NCBI GenBank assembly: GCA_003508835.1
Contig: PUFA01000105.1
Location: forward strand, 1,302,001-1,366,000
DNA: 64,000 nucleotides
Direction: 5' to 3'
Source of the DNA: Eonycteris spelaea
Taxonomy: Eukaryota; Chordata; Mammalia; Chiroptera; Pteropodidae
A program made the position numbers and the translations under genes. The notes beneath the pieces are model-generated. The model searched no databases and was not told the DNA's origin. It saw only the letters and a program-made list of their open reading frames with translations. This document shows, one piece after another, positions 21,258 through 33,484 of the stretch (position 1 is the stretch's first letter; each line of letters begins with the position of its first letter).

Positions 21258-24200
21258 TATCACCTCTATACTTCCATAAACAACCTGATGCATTTTCAGA
21301 GCTTTCTCTTTCAGTTACTAAAAGAAATCAGACATTCAAAAACTGTTTCAAAGCTTGTAAAATTCAGGTAATTTATGCTATAATTTATGTAGGGCAAATA
21401 AATTAACTAATATCCTTTATTTATATTTATAGTAATGAAACAGCAGCTTTCAATAAATGGTGACCCTGGGTATACATTAGACATGACTAGTGTTTTGAAT
21501 TGAATTTCAGCAATTTTAGTACTATTTTATTATCATTAATATATAGTATTATTATTACTCATACTACTTAACATCATTTATACGCGTGTCAAAAGGACCA
21601 ATGTGGGCAGTACGCTGAACTTCCAGTGCCGACAATATTATTTTTATGGATATGTACACAACACTAAAACTATTTATTAATAGATTAAAAATATTCTCAT
21701 CATTGATATAGGAATACTCTGTATACATTTATTTCCTTCACTGAACTGTTTAAATCCATGTATGTTTCTTAATTAAATTCATTTTAATTCTATTGTACCT
21801 TTTCATTATACAGATCTTCTTCACAAAAAGTGGGGTTTTATATTTGTTAGCCTGAATTCTTGCACAAAACAGAAACTTTATTTTGATTTTATAGTCTCTT
21901 CATAGTAGTGGGAAATACCATACTTCTAAGTTGATGATTTATTAAGATTTTCCAAAACTAGTTTTACAGGCAGATGAAGTTTGACTCAAGATTGTTATAT
22001 TGTACTGCAAGACACTTGCAGAAATAGTCCCTGCTTTCAAATCATATCTAATAATTAGGAATTGCTCATGGCAGTTGTTGAAAGAGGAATGTTACAAAAA
22101 ATCACGTCTGTTCTCACTATAAAATTCAGTCGGCTCTCACAATGGCCAAGAGACTACACCCCCGGAATCCCCACTCAATTCAAAATCATTTATAAAAAAT
22201 GTCAAGTTTCAATACTATGAATATTGTTTTGTATACTTATTCTGAAATGACTGATGATCCATTATATTTGTTTTTAATATAACTTTCATTTTTAATCAAG
22301 GAAGATACAGAAAAGAGTACTAAATATTAAGGTGGAATTTGGAGGGAGAAGGCAGGAATGTTACTTAAAGAGCTCAGGTTGGTCCAGCAAGAATTAAAAA
22401 AAAATTGAATTAGATGTCATGTGAGATAATTCGACTTGGAACTGTCTCATAAACTGAAGGAAATATACTGGAATTTAATCTTTTTCATGGTTTTTCAACA
22501 ATGTTTTGTACTTAGAACTGCATCACAATGATTATGAAAAGTTTCAGTCTATTTCTTATGGTTAAAAATCTTTGGGAAATAATCAGAATAGGAATACTTT
22601 ATTCCACAATGGAGCCATCAGTACAAAACATTGCCATTTTCACAATCCCCTGCGTACATTTTTAACAGTTTTCAAAAGAAATATGTAAACCGTTCTGCTG
22701 AGAAGTGAAATTAATGGTTTGTGGGCTGCATTTCAACAGACCATTTACCTTCCATTGTCATAAATATTAGCTGTCTGACAGGACACTATTAACTAGTCCA
22801 CGGGAAACTAATTGCTGAAAAGGCTTACAGGTGCTTTTATAGCTAGAGTTATAAAAATGCGGAAAACTCTGACAGTAAGAGCACATGAAGTCTTGACAGC
22901 CTAGAAAGAAATTCAACATTTTTCTGCTCTTGAGAGATGGATTGTAGTACCAGTGTCACTGACATATCAGTTTACCTTTTAGTGCAGAACAAAGAGAGGG
23001 TTGTAGGCTGTCAGACACTTCAGCAAGTACGAAAAATGGTATAACCTTGAGGTACAGTTGAAAAGAATTGTGCCTATTGGATTCCGTGAAACAGTTACGT
23101 TTTAATTTCTAAGAATTTAGTAGGCCTTGACTTCTTATTTTAAAATGACATTTCATCTGAAAGGTCCTATTTTTGTCAAGGCGATATTCAAATAGTGCAA
23201 ATATTATTTAGTTCTCTTGAATATCGAAGACAACAAGCCTTTGGATTTGGTAAAATTCAAGTTTTATAATAGTACCGCAATTTTTTTTCTTTGTAAAATT
23301 CTGGTCAGGTGTGGGTATGAGTTACTCTGTTTTGTGTGATTGCCCTGTTGAAGAGTAATTTACCTTTTGTCTCAGAGTTCATTGCCTCTTCAGTAAGATG
23401 GCATGTAAACCATGGGAATCTTCATAAATCAGTTTCTGAAATTCATTGTTTTTACTCTCTCCCTTTCATTGGTTTTGCTAATGATGCCAATTATTGGATG
23501 AAAATAACAGCAGAAAACTTAGTTTTCCTTCATTCTCCTCAGTGCTGTGAATCTCAATGAGCGGAACTTTTTCTGACCGGTCCCAAATTGATCTTGTTCC
23601 TTTAGGCATGTGCCTTCTGAACATGATCTAATCTCTATCCATGGACATTTGTTTGGATTTTTCTTGAATCTCTGATAGTCCCATTTGTGTGCATTGTAAT
23701 TATTTTGTGATAGAATATTTTACTGTGCTCATTATGCTTCCCTCAGAAAGTCTTTTCTGATTGCTATTTATATATAGTCTTAAAATAAATATATTGTTTA
23801 TTCATTTTAAACTTCAATTGATGTATCTAATTTCTGGGCATTTAATTAAACTTCACATAGGAAGAATACTAGCTTTTACCTAGTTTCAAATTCCTGTTCC
23901 TGATCAATCCCATTTAACCTCATTAATTTCTGGAATTTACAATTTTTATATATATTTTTTCAAATCCAAATTATACAGACCTAGGGTAAATCAATACTTT
24001 TAAAAGTTAGAGAAATGTAATTGTATTACTTATAAAACCCATGTGATTTTTGTATAGATATGGATATGCTGAAATATTCTGTTGGTTAAAATGTTCATTG
24101 TTCTCAGTGATGCAAAGATGAATCAGTTGTTTGGGGATGGAATTAGTTCGTTATCACAGTACAGCATGTTGCTATTTCCTGTTCCCAACGGAGCATGGAG

Positions 24201-24406
24201 CTTATTGGGATAACACTGAATACTCCTGTTGCCCTGGGATGAATATTCTGAAAAAATGAGATCTGTAAATTTTAACTTCATATCCCATCCATGATCTTAT
24301 TGTTTATTCTAAGACCTCGAATTAAAGTTTTAAGATTTCTTCACATCCAGTTTTTTTTTTATATAGAATAAAGGACTCATGTTCTTATAGAATAATAGAT
24401 AAGCTG
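21258..24406. other. Long unique AT-rich stretch
   Basis: About 3 kb with no recognisable gene or transposon. The segment at 22720-22960 is non-repetitive with few simple runs and could be a conserved element, but this needs an alignment. The 74-codon plus-strand frame at 23336-23560 shows nothing recognisable. Confidence 0.45.
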
Positions 24407-24460
24407 TAAAATCATTTACATCATGTAAAAACATAAAATCATTTACATCATGTAAAAACA
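24407..24460. repeat. Perfect tandem duplication of a 27-bp unit holding a palindrome
   Basis: The two copies (24407-24433 and 24434-24460) are identical. Each contains the inverted repeat TTTACAT-C-ATGTAAA, so the pair can form two adjacent hairpins or a larger one. Confidence 0.9.
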
Positions 24461-25110
24461 TCATTAACTCTTGTTGGAAGACCTAGTTTATCTTCATATT
24501 CACACTTGGTGTTTTTTATGGATCATACTGACTCGAATTTCATACATTGTCTATTTGAGTGATTATCAGTTAATTTACTGATCAAGATAATTTGGTAAAA
24601 GGGTTATATGGCGATGTAATAACATTTTCTCATATTTAACATGGCGAGGATGACCAAAAATTTAGGTTTGTCAAAAAAAAGTCTACCTTTTAATTGCAAG
24701 AGCTTCACTAAAGTAGTACAGAAACTGTTTTTAAAGTGTAATAAATTTTAAAAATCTAAAAATTACTAAATAATTATTTAATATAACTCAATTAAATAGA
24801 TTGGCATGTAGTATGAAACATAACAAATAAAATATTTTAAAAAAGTATGTCAGTTATTTACATTTTATTTAATAATCGTAAATAAAAAATGTAAGAATGA
24901 AGAATAAATGTGAATTATTACTAGCACTATAGTGGCCTACTGTAGATCCCTTCCTGCAGTTTATTTTTTCTATTATTATTTTGTATATGGTTCTTGAGAA
25001 TTTAATGTAGCGTGATTATTACATGAAGATTGTGCATATTTGTGCTTAATTTTAAAAGTTACCCTTATGTTTAAAGCCTTATAAAAAATTGAGATAACTA
25101 CCATGAGCAT
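24461..25110. other. Unique very AT-rich stretch
   Basis: A/T-rich throughout, especially at 24720-24900. No gene or transposon recognised. Confidence 0.5.
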
Positions 25111-25114
25111 TTAT

Positions 25115-25255
25115 GAGCATTTGCCACGATGTAATGGAATCAGAATGCTGTGGTTTCATCCTTCTAACGTGGCCTTTGGCCAATTCCTTCGTCTTTCTCT
25201 GCTTTCTTTCCTCTCTTATGACACAGAGATATGTAATAACATGTAAATACCTTAG
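25115..25255 (+). repeat. MIR fragment (diverged)
   Basis: The order 'ggaatcagaatgctgtgg...acgtggcctttggccaattcc...cttatgacacagagatatg' is a diverged sense MIR. It abuts a MITE, and a further MIR-like segment follows at 25490-25560. Confidence 0.45.
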
Positions 25256-25490
25256 AGCAGTACTGTGCAATACTGCAACATTGTGGAATAAAGTATTTCT
25301 TCTTCTTCCCACAGTGGAGATGGTCTATATTTTTTACTCTTTAATATGGTAGTCACTAGAGACATGTGGCCCTTGAGTGCTTGAAATATGATCAGAGTGA
25401 TGGAGAAACTAATTTGTAATTTTAATAATTTAAATTTACATATCCACATGGAGGCTGGTGATGACCATATTGGAAATTGCAGACTTGGAG
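25255..25490. mobile_element. hAT-Charlie-type MITE
   Basis: 'gtagtcactagagacatgtggcccttgagtgcttgaaatatg' and the A/T-rich centre 'taatttaaatttacatatccacatgg' match the common hAT MITE with 'tagccacatgtggc' motifs (MER5-like group). It may be nested in a MIR, because MIR-like sequence lies on both sides. Confidence 0.65.
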
Positions 25491-25565
25491 GGTTGTCGTT
25501 ACATGAAATAATACGTGGGTAGTACTTAAAATAATGCTCAGCATATATTATTATAATAATTATCA
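25490..25565 (+). repeat. MIR 3' fragment
   Basis: 'gggttgtcgttacatgaaataata', then 'gtacttaaaataatgctcagcata', follows the MIR 3' core. It may be the continuation of the MIR upstream of the MITE. Confidence 0.5.
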
Positions 25566-28455
25566 TGATCCACACAGGGTTAAGTATATTTAACAAACTA
25601 TTTCTTTTTAAAAAGCAAGTGTGTAAAACAGCCATTACTTTTCATGGGAGAAAACCATATGTGTTAACTAACTTCTCTCAGGTTGTAAAGGATTTAGGGC
25701 TCATACCAAGGATTCATGGCTAATGTGACCTCTATTCATGTTAGCTTCCATGTTTTTGCTAACAAATATCATCTTTGTATATGTTTAATATTCTAGTCCA
25801 ACTAACCTATTAAAAATTTTTTTTGTCTTTAAACATGTATATATTAGCATTTTTCTGGTTGACAAGCTCTGCCTTCCAATATGCCTGAATAGTATTTTAT
25901 CCTTACTAAGCTCCCAGAGGGGGAAAACAGATGATAAACAAAAATATTTTGATGATTTTTACTTCAATTTTATTTTTTAAAATGTCCTAGTTGATATCTA
26001 CCTACATTAAATACGTGGAAAATAAATTCAGTGGCAAAGAATCGATAATATGTGTAGATAAATTTTACTCTCCTTTTGTTTCTCCTACACATTTTCAAAG
26101 AAATAAAATTATGAACTATGTAAAAAGTCGAATGCTCTTAGGTTTTTGTTAATAACCATTACATATCAATTCTGAAAGAAAATCACCCTATATCTTAGAA
26201 ACTCTCAAAGGTTATTTACGTGATTCAAGATAGACGAGTATACCCTGGTGAGGAGAGTGATCTGTATATAACACATCCTGACAAAGCTCTAATACACATC
26301 AGAATGAAAACAAGATGTATGATAGCTTGTTGCGTTCAGGCCGGTGATGACACACACTGTATTTCTTACACACGTGCGTGTATTCCATTCGTTGGCCATG
26401 CTTGCTATTCTGTTTAATATCTTTTTCAATTACCGCAAAGTATTTTTAAACAATCGTGTTTAAGAATATGACAGAGACCGTTCTTGGAAGTGTTGAAATA
26501 ATAAGGGCTCTATATTTCTACAAACAGATACCAGACTCTCTTCCTAGTTCTACATTTATAAAAGCAAAACCAAAAACTTCATCTTATGGTAGAGTTAAAA
26601 AATATGGTAAACTACAACTGAGTAATCTTAGATTTTTTGTGTTTCTTTATCTTCCTCCGCCTATAACCAATTATTTTTAGCCTCAAAAATCTATGTCGTT
26701 ATTAGGATGTAAAATGTTGTATGGATATAGTGATTTTACGCTTAATTATACTGCACACCAAAGTTCTTGCATTTTAAAATGAATAGAAATATTCATTTCT
26801 ATTTCTATTTCTGTAAGGAATAGAAAGGACCTTGGATTCTTAAGTACCAGATTATAAATATACAATGACTTGCACATGTGACTCATTGCAAAACCTGTTA
26901 CTTCCGTGAAACTTTTTAGTGCAGTGGAGTGATGTGACAGGAAAGAATAAAGGCGGAATGAATTATATAGGTGTCCATGGATTTGGAGAAATATCTGAAA
27001 ACAAAACTAAACTTATATATATATGTAGTTCCCCCCCCCCAATAGGGGAACATTTCTCCAAGTGTGCTTTTCAGAACTCTAGATCAGTAGTATATACACT
27101 GAAATTGCATAAAATGGGTCTTTTTAAAAATGTTCAGTATATGAAAGTGCTTGGTAAATGTCCAGGAAATGGGATATACTATTTAACATTTCCCAAATGA
27201 TAATACCAGAAACACCACTCTACATTTTTTTTTTTAACCGATCACCAAATGTTAGTAAAAGTTTAGAATTTTATGAGAGTTATCAGCCAGGGACATTTCT
27301 AAAAACTTTCAGTATTTTTTTCCTTTGCATGGATACAATTTAAAAACAATGAAAAAAGCTGAAATTGCTTTAGATTTTTATTTGCTTCACATTTTAACTT
27401 CCCATCTACCTACGTCTTGACATGGTACTTAACATTTATCAATTGTGGGAAATCTAATCTATTAATCTTTTTATAGCTGATTGTTCTTAAAGATATAATA
27501 GCTACCTAGGCTTTGTAATTTTGAATTTCACCCTTCTTTCTACCTCTGTCACTCTTTGGTTAGTGCTTTATTTCATAAGTAATTAAGCAGAACGAGAACA
27601 GAGCCACAAATGAATTTTGAAGGAGCGGTTCTAGAAATTATATTCTGTGTACCACCACTACCCGCCCAAACCAATGCAGTGACAAATTTTTGTGAATAAA
27701 TCTTCTGCCAGAGATCCTGCATTGACACTCAGAATCTCAGATTAAGATATAGCACCACGATATTTGTTAAAGACTGCAAAACATGTTCCATGAGCACTTT
27801 AAGTAGAAAAATCAGTATTTGGCCAAATTCCAGTTGAAGAAATTATATTCTCCTTTCTTAAATTTTGCCCTATAACTTTCATTCTTAAATTGTGGATAAG
27901 TCTATATGATTGTGATCATATCAGTCTGTGTTTCAATTTAAGCTCTTTAGATGGCTTGGATGGGAAGCTCTTGGTGCTATAAATGCTTAAAACAGTATTT
28001 TCTTAGTTGGTCATGCTTTAAGCATATTTGTTCCTTTAAATGGAATAGGGAAATTCTGCAGACATTAGTTAAGCGACAGTATTTTATTTTCCAGGTTCTT
28101 TGCTTTCATTATTTTTTATTTTTAGCGAAACACTATATTTCATATTCTTTATAATTAAAAGAAAACTTTTATGTTCTAGTCTTTATCAAGTGATCCTTGC
28201 TCATCTTCTCACAGGCCCAGTCTAGAAAGTTCTGTGTGATTAACAGCAACCATCTTGCAAGCATCTGTTCCTGATGCAGAGGAAGCAGAGCTGCACATGT
28301 GTAGGTCTAAGTGCAGATATTTCTTGTCGTTGATATAAATGGGAGATGATTTAGAAGGAAAGAGTTCTAAATTACTAACTCCATGTGTTTTTATGGATTG
28401 AATTTGGAAATGGGACAGGGTCATGGTAATTGCCCTCTGATTGTCATTAACCACA
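25566..28455. other. Long unique AT-rich stretch
   Basis: No gene or clear transposon. Minor features: a short C-run hairpin at 27028-27051; a CpG-containing segment at 26220-26410 with the palindrome-like 'cacacgtgcgtgt'; and a GC-richer patch at 28190-28320. Plus-strand frames at 26220-26417 and 26919-27200 are not recognisable. Confidence 0.45.
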
Positions 28456-28459
28456 TCTC

Positions 28460-28745
28460 TCTATCTGCACCGTCTAGTGCAGAGGCTACTGAGGCTACTG
28501 AGAACTTGAAATGTGTTGTACAAATTGAGATTTGCCGTAAATTAAAATAGAAAATGAATTTTGAAGACTTAGGGCTAAAATTAACATAAAATAGGTCAAT
28601 TCTTATATTGATTAAATTATAATATTTCAAATATATTGGATTAAGTACATTATTAAAATTCATTTTACCTGTTTTATTTTTTATATGTGACTACTAGGAA
28701 ATTTAAAATTGCACAGGTGGCTCACATAATATTTCTATTAGACAG
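28460..28745 (-). mobile_element. hAT-Charlie-type MITE, antisense
   Basis: Read on the minus strand it begins with 'ctaatagaaatattatgtgagccacctg', then 'aattttaaatttcctagtagtcac'. The plus-strand end carries 'actgagaacttgaaatgtg'. This is the same MITE group as at 25255-25490 and 30505-30690, in opposite orientation to the first. Confidence 0.75.
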
Positions 28746-30500
28746 GGATAATTTCCATCTTCCAAATACAGTCAATAGTATTCTCCCTGCCATTAGAGTT
28801 TAATTTTTTGATGTTTTTATATTTGCTTGTTAACAAAGTTCTCATTTAATACCTCCTGTCCAACGATTTAAAATTTATTCTGTGAAAGTGGTGAAACTCA
28901 AGTGAATTAAGGTGTGTTCCAGACTCTTGGACTCTTATGAGTTGAAAAGCGATAGATTTTTAGTTGCTTTAAACAGCAATTTTTATCGTATCTCATGTGT
29001 TATTTTTTTTCCCCAAGCTTTTGTTATAACTTCAGCTAAAATACTTGGGAATAAGGCTTTGTTTTATTTTCTGCATTTTTAAAGGACTAGACACATGATG
29101 AAATCGTAAAATAAATTACATAACGTTACCAGCCATACCGTGTAATTTCCTGTTATGAGGGCAATAGGCACTTACATGGATGGACAATTTAACACAGGTA
29201 TTAGGGTTGAAATAATTTCAAGACAAAACATGAGGATAATTGAATACTGTTTTTCCTCCAGTCATCACAGCTCCTAAAGTGCAAAGAATGCAGGAGAGAT
29301 TGGAAAGCATAACATTATTGCCTCTCCTATGCTAGATGCTAGTAATTTCATGGAAGGTTCATGTGATCAGATTTTGGAGCTGCTGTTTTTCAGGCGTTGT
29401 TTCTCAGTCATTGACTCCAATAAAAATGCTCTGTTGTGAGGCCCTCAAAATGTGTAGCCATTTTGGAACATGAAGATTGATTCGTTGAAAAGACACAGAA
29501 CTGGTAGAAATTTTCAGCTTTTGTCGAATTTTGAAGAGGTCATGGCAGGAGTGTAGTAAAAGTGAATGTTGAAAAAACTTATTTTCGGATTCTGTTGAGG
29601 ATTTGTTCTTTTGCTCAGTCGTTGAAATCTGTGATAGCTGCATAGAAAACTGGGAACTCAAAGTATGTGTTAGCATGGCAGACAGCCATTATTTTTTCTT
29701 TCCCCTATCTCGTACTGGAAGAATAACCTGTATAACCCCAGCCTCATCTCACATAAATGATTCTGCTGAGGCCTTTGTGTGTTCATAGGACCTCAGTTCT
29801 GATCCCAAGATAGGCACGCGATCCAGCTGGGCCGCTCAAACCTTTTCCTGGGAGGTATTGGTGTAGAAACCAGAGAGAAAAAAATTTGAGTCTCTCTCTA
29901 GATGCAGGAGTTCATACACATTGGTTTTGTTGCAAAGATCACTTTGCTGACGTCTTTGGACCTTTTCTAGGAATAATGTTTTCAAATGCATATAATAACA
30001 TACTTGGGATTGTAAAGAAAACAAGTTTTATTGCAATAACGGTTATCAAAATCTTTTTTAAAAACTCCCGAAATTGATATATCACTATGTATATGTGATT
30101 CTTCACATAGAAAACAGCTGGCATCAGGGATATTGGGGAAGAAAATGAGAACGGAACAGTTAGGTTGAGAAAGCAGAGATCAAAAAAATGGAGACAGTTC
30201 TGACAGTGATTAAAACACTAGTTTTGGTTTTCCCCTGAAATCCAGCCTTATTGTTGATTTTTTTTCCCCCTCCACATCAATTGTATTTGTTAGTCGATGA
30301 CTTTGAGAAAAAGTTCCTCTTTATGTTTTGATATTGTCATTTTAACGCTAATGCTGTATAAACTGTGTAATAGACATTACACATATCAGGGAAATATTGC
30401 TAAAATTTAGTCACCGAATCGAAGATCATTACTACACTTCCTGATTAACGTTTTTAAGTAACTAGCCTACAGTGCCGTCTAGCAGAACTTTCTTCAGTTA
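28746..30500. other. Unique AT-rich stretch
   Basis: No recognisable gene. The 90-codon minus-strand frame at 29404-29676 is Ser/Gln/His-rich and shows no domain. No repeat family is recognised, though 29420-29640 could be a very old DNA transposon. Confidence 0.4.
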
Positions 30501-30504
30501 TGAA

Positions 30505-30690
30505 ATTATTTGATATCTGCACTATGTAAGGCAATAGCCACTAACTGTGTGTGGTTATCTAAGCATTGGAAATTTGGTTAATGTGGCTGAGGGAATAAAT
30601 TTGTAAATTTTTATTTTATTTTAATTAATTTGAATTTGACTATAAATAGTTACTTATGGGACAGCACTATATAATCTAACACTTTTCAAA
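30505..30690. mobile_element. hAT-Charlie-type MITE
   Basis: 'gcaatagccactaactgtgtgtggttatctaagcattgg' at the start and 'gggacagcactatataatc' at the end match the third copy in this window of the same MITE group. Confidence 0.65.
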
Positions 30691-30814
30691 GCAGGAGTGT
30701 TTCAGATTGATGCTAAAAGTTGCTCTGGTTAGTGTCCCCTGGACACTCCATTTATTACCTCTTCTTAGGGTGTTACCGAGTGCATAGAAGGAAGATAGCC
30801 TCATGTAATGGACA

Positions 30815-31075
30815 GACCCTTGGCTTAGAAGTGAGGTGATCTGCTGTTCAATGTAAGCTTAGTCACATACTGACTGTGTGTGTTAGCAACCTTATCAAAG
30901 CTAACTGAACCTCAGTTTCATCATCTGTAGAATGGGGATACTAATATCCTCACATGGTATTACTGTGAAAATAAAATTAAAAGTATTGAGAATAAAATTA
31001 AATACATCTAAAGAGCTTAACGTAGTGCCTAACTGTTGTTAATCAGTAAATATTTGATATTACTGGATTTGTTTT
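30815..31075 (+). repeat. MIR SINE, nearly full length
   Basis: Segments in order: 'ggcttagaagtgaggtg', 'agtcacatactgactgtg', 'ctgaacctcagtttcatcatctgtagaatggggata', then 'gagcttaacgtagtgcctaac', and the tail 'gtaaatatttgatatta'. This is the clearest MIR in the window. Confidence 0.9.
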
Positions 31076-31079
31076 TAAT

Positions 31080-32435
31080 TTGGATAATTGTTAAAATATC
31101 TGGATAGATAAGTTGACTTTAGTTTATGCTAGAGAAATGGTAAACAATAAAACCATCTACCTTTGGCAGGAGATTCAATTTTTGTCTCAATATACTTGGA
31201 ACATATTTTGAAAAGCATACCTTGGTCAATGTAATAAGGTAGATATTTGAATTGATTACTGTACTTTTTTGAAAACATGTGATGCTTTATTTAATTGTTG
31301 AAATTTTCCTACCATTTTAAAACAGATTTATTCTCTCAAAGTAGGAAATTCTGCTCTCCACTATCAGTCACTGCTCATAATTATATTCTATTTGAATTTA
31401 AGTTTATGGTGATTATTAGAGGAGTTTAAATTTTAGTTTAGTCCAAGTTTGGATGATTTTTAAATATTCAGGTGATGCTTTCATTACACAGATTTGTCAG
31501 ATGTCTGTTACTGACCTGTCAGGGAAATAGGCTTGTAATTGGTCTATTCAACAGTCTTGATGAGTTGTACCATACACATCCAAGAGGTTGAGAAGCTACT
31601 CCACGGTCCATTGTTATATCTGTAAGATATCAGCTTTGCCCATATTCTCCCAAACGTTTCTACCCGTTATCATTTTGGGACTCGTTATTTATGGACAATC
31701 TGACCTATATACATTGAAATTTATGTATCTAGCAGTTGCTCCACAAATAGTTTTCTAAAACATTTATATTAACAACATACTTTAGCTTGATATTTTAAGT
31801 CGTGAAATTATTTATGGATGCTTCCATAACTAGTGGCTACCTTAGGATACACAGTGCTATATTTTACAGTGATGTTAAGATATTTATATTCTTCTTTTAA
31901 AATACCCGATCTCATTTTTTAAAAAATCGTTTGATTCCTCTTTATTGATTTGTACTGGAGACTCCATTATACGTTGTATTTTAAAACTTAAACAAACATT
32001 TCGGAAACCAGTGATTGCATTTTATATGAAAAAAGAAAACGGATTGTTAATAAGGCCTCTTTCTAGTATCAGAGCTGAAAGCCATTCTGTTACTAATTTT
32101 AATTGAAGTCATTAGCTGTGGATTACTTAGCATAGCACAGCACTGGAACCATACTGCTTCTGAGTATGACAATATTTTCATGGTCAGAGGGAGGATATTT
32201 AAGGCTGATTTCACTCTCTTTAATTTCCTCCCATATTTTCCTCTTTATTACTCTATGACGTCAAAACTAAGCATGAAAGCGAGCATGCTCTGTAAACAAA
32301 AGCTAGCTGAGGCTACTTGAAGCATGGCCGGTGTGCACTCAGTTCCCCGTGTGCCCTCTGCCTTTAGCTCTCTCTAGCCTTTGTAGTTCTGCCAGAAATG
32401 AGAGGAACATGCAAAAATCATAGCAACTGACTTTC
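31080..32435. other. Unique stretch with a cluster of palindromic motifs
   Basis: AT-rich unique DNA to about 32210, then a GC-richer segment (32240-32400) with a full CRE-type site and other palindromes, listed separately. No gene recognised. Confidence 0.45.
32240..32400. promoter_or_regulatory. Candidate enhancer-like cluster (CRE, forkhead site, palindromes)
   Basis: A perfect 8-bp cAMP-response element TGACGTCA lies at 32256-32263. The 10-bp palindrome GAGCATGCTC follows at 32281-32290, a forkhead-type TGTAAACA at 32291-32298 and AGCTAGCT at 32301-32308. The CpG inside the CRE survives in a CpG-poor region. These are sequence matches only. No transcription start or gene is visible nearby. 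Confidence 0.3.
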
Positions 32436-32439
32436 TCAA

Positions 32440-32668
32440 CTTAGAGTAGAGCACCGAGTCTCAGACTTGGCTACGCATTGGGTTCCCAAGGAAGGCACTG
32501 ATAAATGTTGGTGGGTCCCCCCACCCCAAGGATCCCGTTCAATTCGTGCGGGTGTGGCCTGCACATTGAGATGTTTTGAAAAGCGTCTCCAGATGATTCT
32601 AATATGTAGCATAGTTTGAGAACAGCCATAGGAAGCCGGACGTAACACCCTGGTCTAGTAGAGCATGT
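32440..32668. mobile_element. hAT-Charlie MITE (MER20-like)
   Basis: 'ccgagtctcagacttggctacgcattggg' at one end and 'gatgattctaatatgtagcatagtttgagaac' at the other form the imperfect terminal inverted repeats. The 'gggtccccccaccccaaggat' centre is usual for this MITE group. Minus-strand frames here are shadows. Confidence 0.75.
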
Positions 32669-32669
32669 T

Positions 32670-33270
32670 TTAGCGAGTGATGAGCTCAGATAGAGTGAAC
32701 GTTCAGTTGTTTCAGTTAAAAAGGTACAATGAGGCAATCAGTTCTCTAAATTTTTACTTTCATCAGGATCTTAAACAACACACAGATTGCCTTAGTAACT
32801 TGGGGGTCTCTATTGGTGACACTCTAGGGTACCTGAACTCATAATTTTTTTTTTTCTTTTCCTGGCACTTCAAATTTCAGCCTCTCCTCTCTCCATCTCT
32901 CCTAGCTGTGTATCACCTTTCCTCTGAAAATGTATGTCTATTTTATCTACATAGCGTCTCTTCCCTAGATAATTTTCTGCCACACTTTTCTAATACTAGG
33001 CTCATTTGTACATGTAAAATAGCATTTATTATCAGGTTTCTTCATAGCCTAAAAACCGGCATTCAGTCTAACCATTCTTTTAACATTTCTCTGTAACAAA
33101 ATTGAATAAACTGCCGATTGCCAAATCAAGTATGTAGTTTCAGGGCTCAAAATACTCGAGGAAAGTGGGACAGAAGCCTTTATTCCATTCATGCATTATT
33201 TTGAACAGTTATAGAATATCTACTTCATAGATGTCTCTCTGAGACATGAAATCAGTAATAATTAAGAGAA
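32670..33270. other. Unique non-coding stretch
   Basis: Pyrimidine-rich at 32845-32920, otherwise unremarkable. No gene or repeat recognised. Confidence 0.5.
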
Positions 33271-33274
33271 CACA

Positions 33275-33482
33275 TTAGCTAATGTTTATTGAGCAATAAT
33301 TGTCGTTATCCAGATGCTTTGTCCAGATCATTTCATTTAATACTCATGGCAGCCATTTCAATGAACTACCTAAACTTAGAGAAGTTAAGTAACCTGTCCA
33401 AAGTCACAACACAAGTAAGTGGACAAGCTCACGTTCAAACTCAGATCTTTCTGACTGCAGGACTCAAGCATTTAGTACATGT
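33275..33482 (-). repeat. MIR SINE, antisense
   Basis: The plus strand reads 'gctaatgtttattgagc', 'atcatttcatttaatactcatggcag', 'agagaagttaagtaacctgtccaaagtcac', then 'caagtaagtggacaagctc'. This is the reverse-complement MIR through almost its whole length. The 78-codon plus-strand frame across it is a shadow. Confidence 0.9.
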
Positions 33483-33484
33483 GT

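Noticed and set aside
25252..25635. 127-codon minus-strand frame
   Set aside because: It runs through a hAT MITE and a MIR piece.
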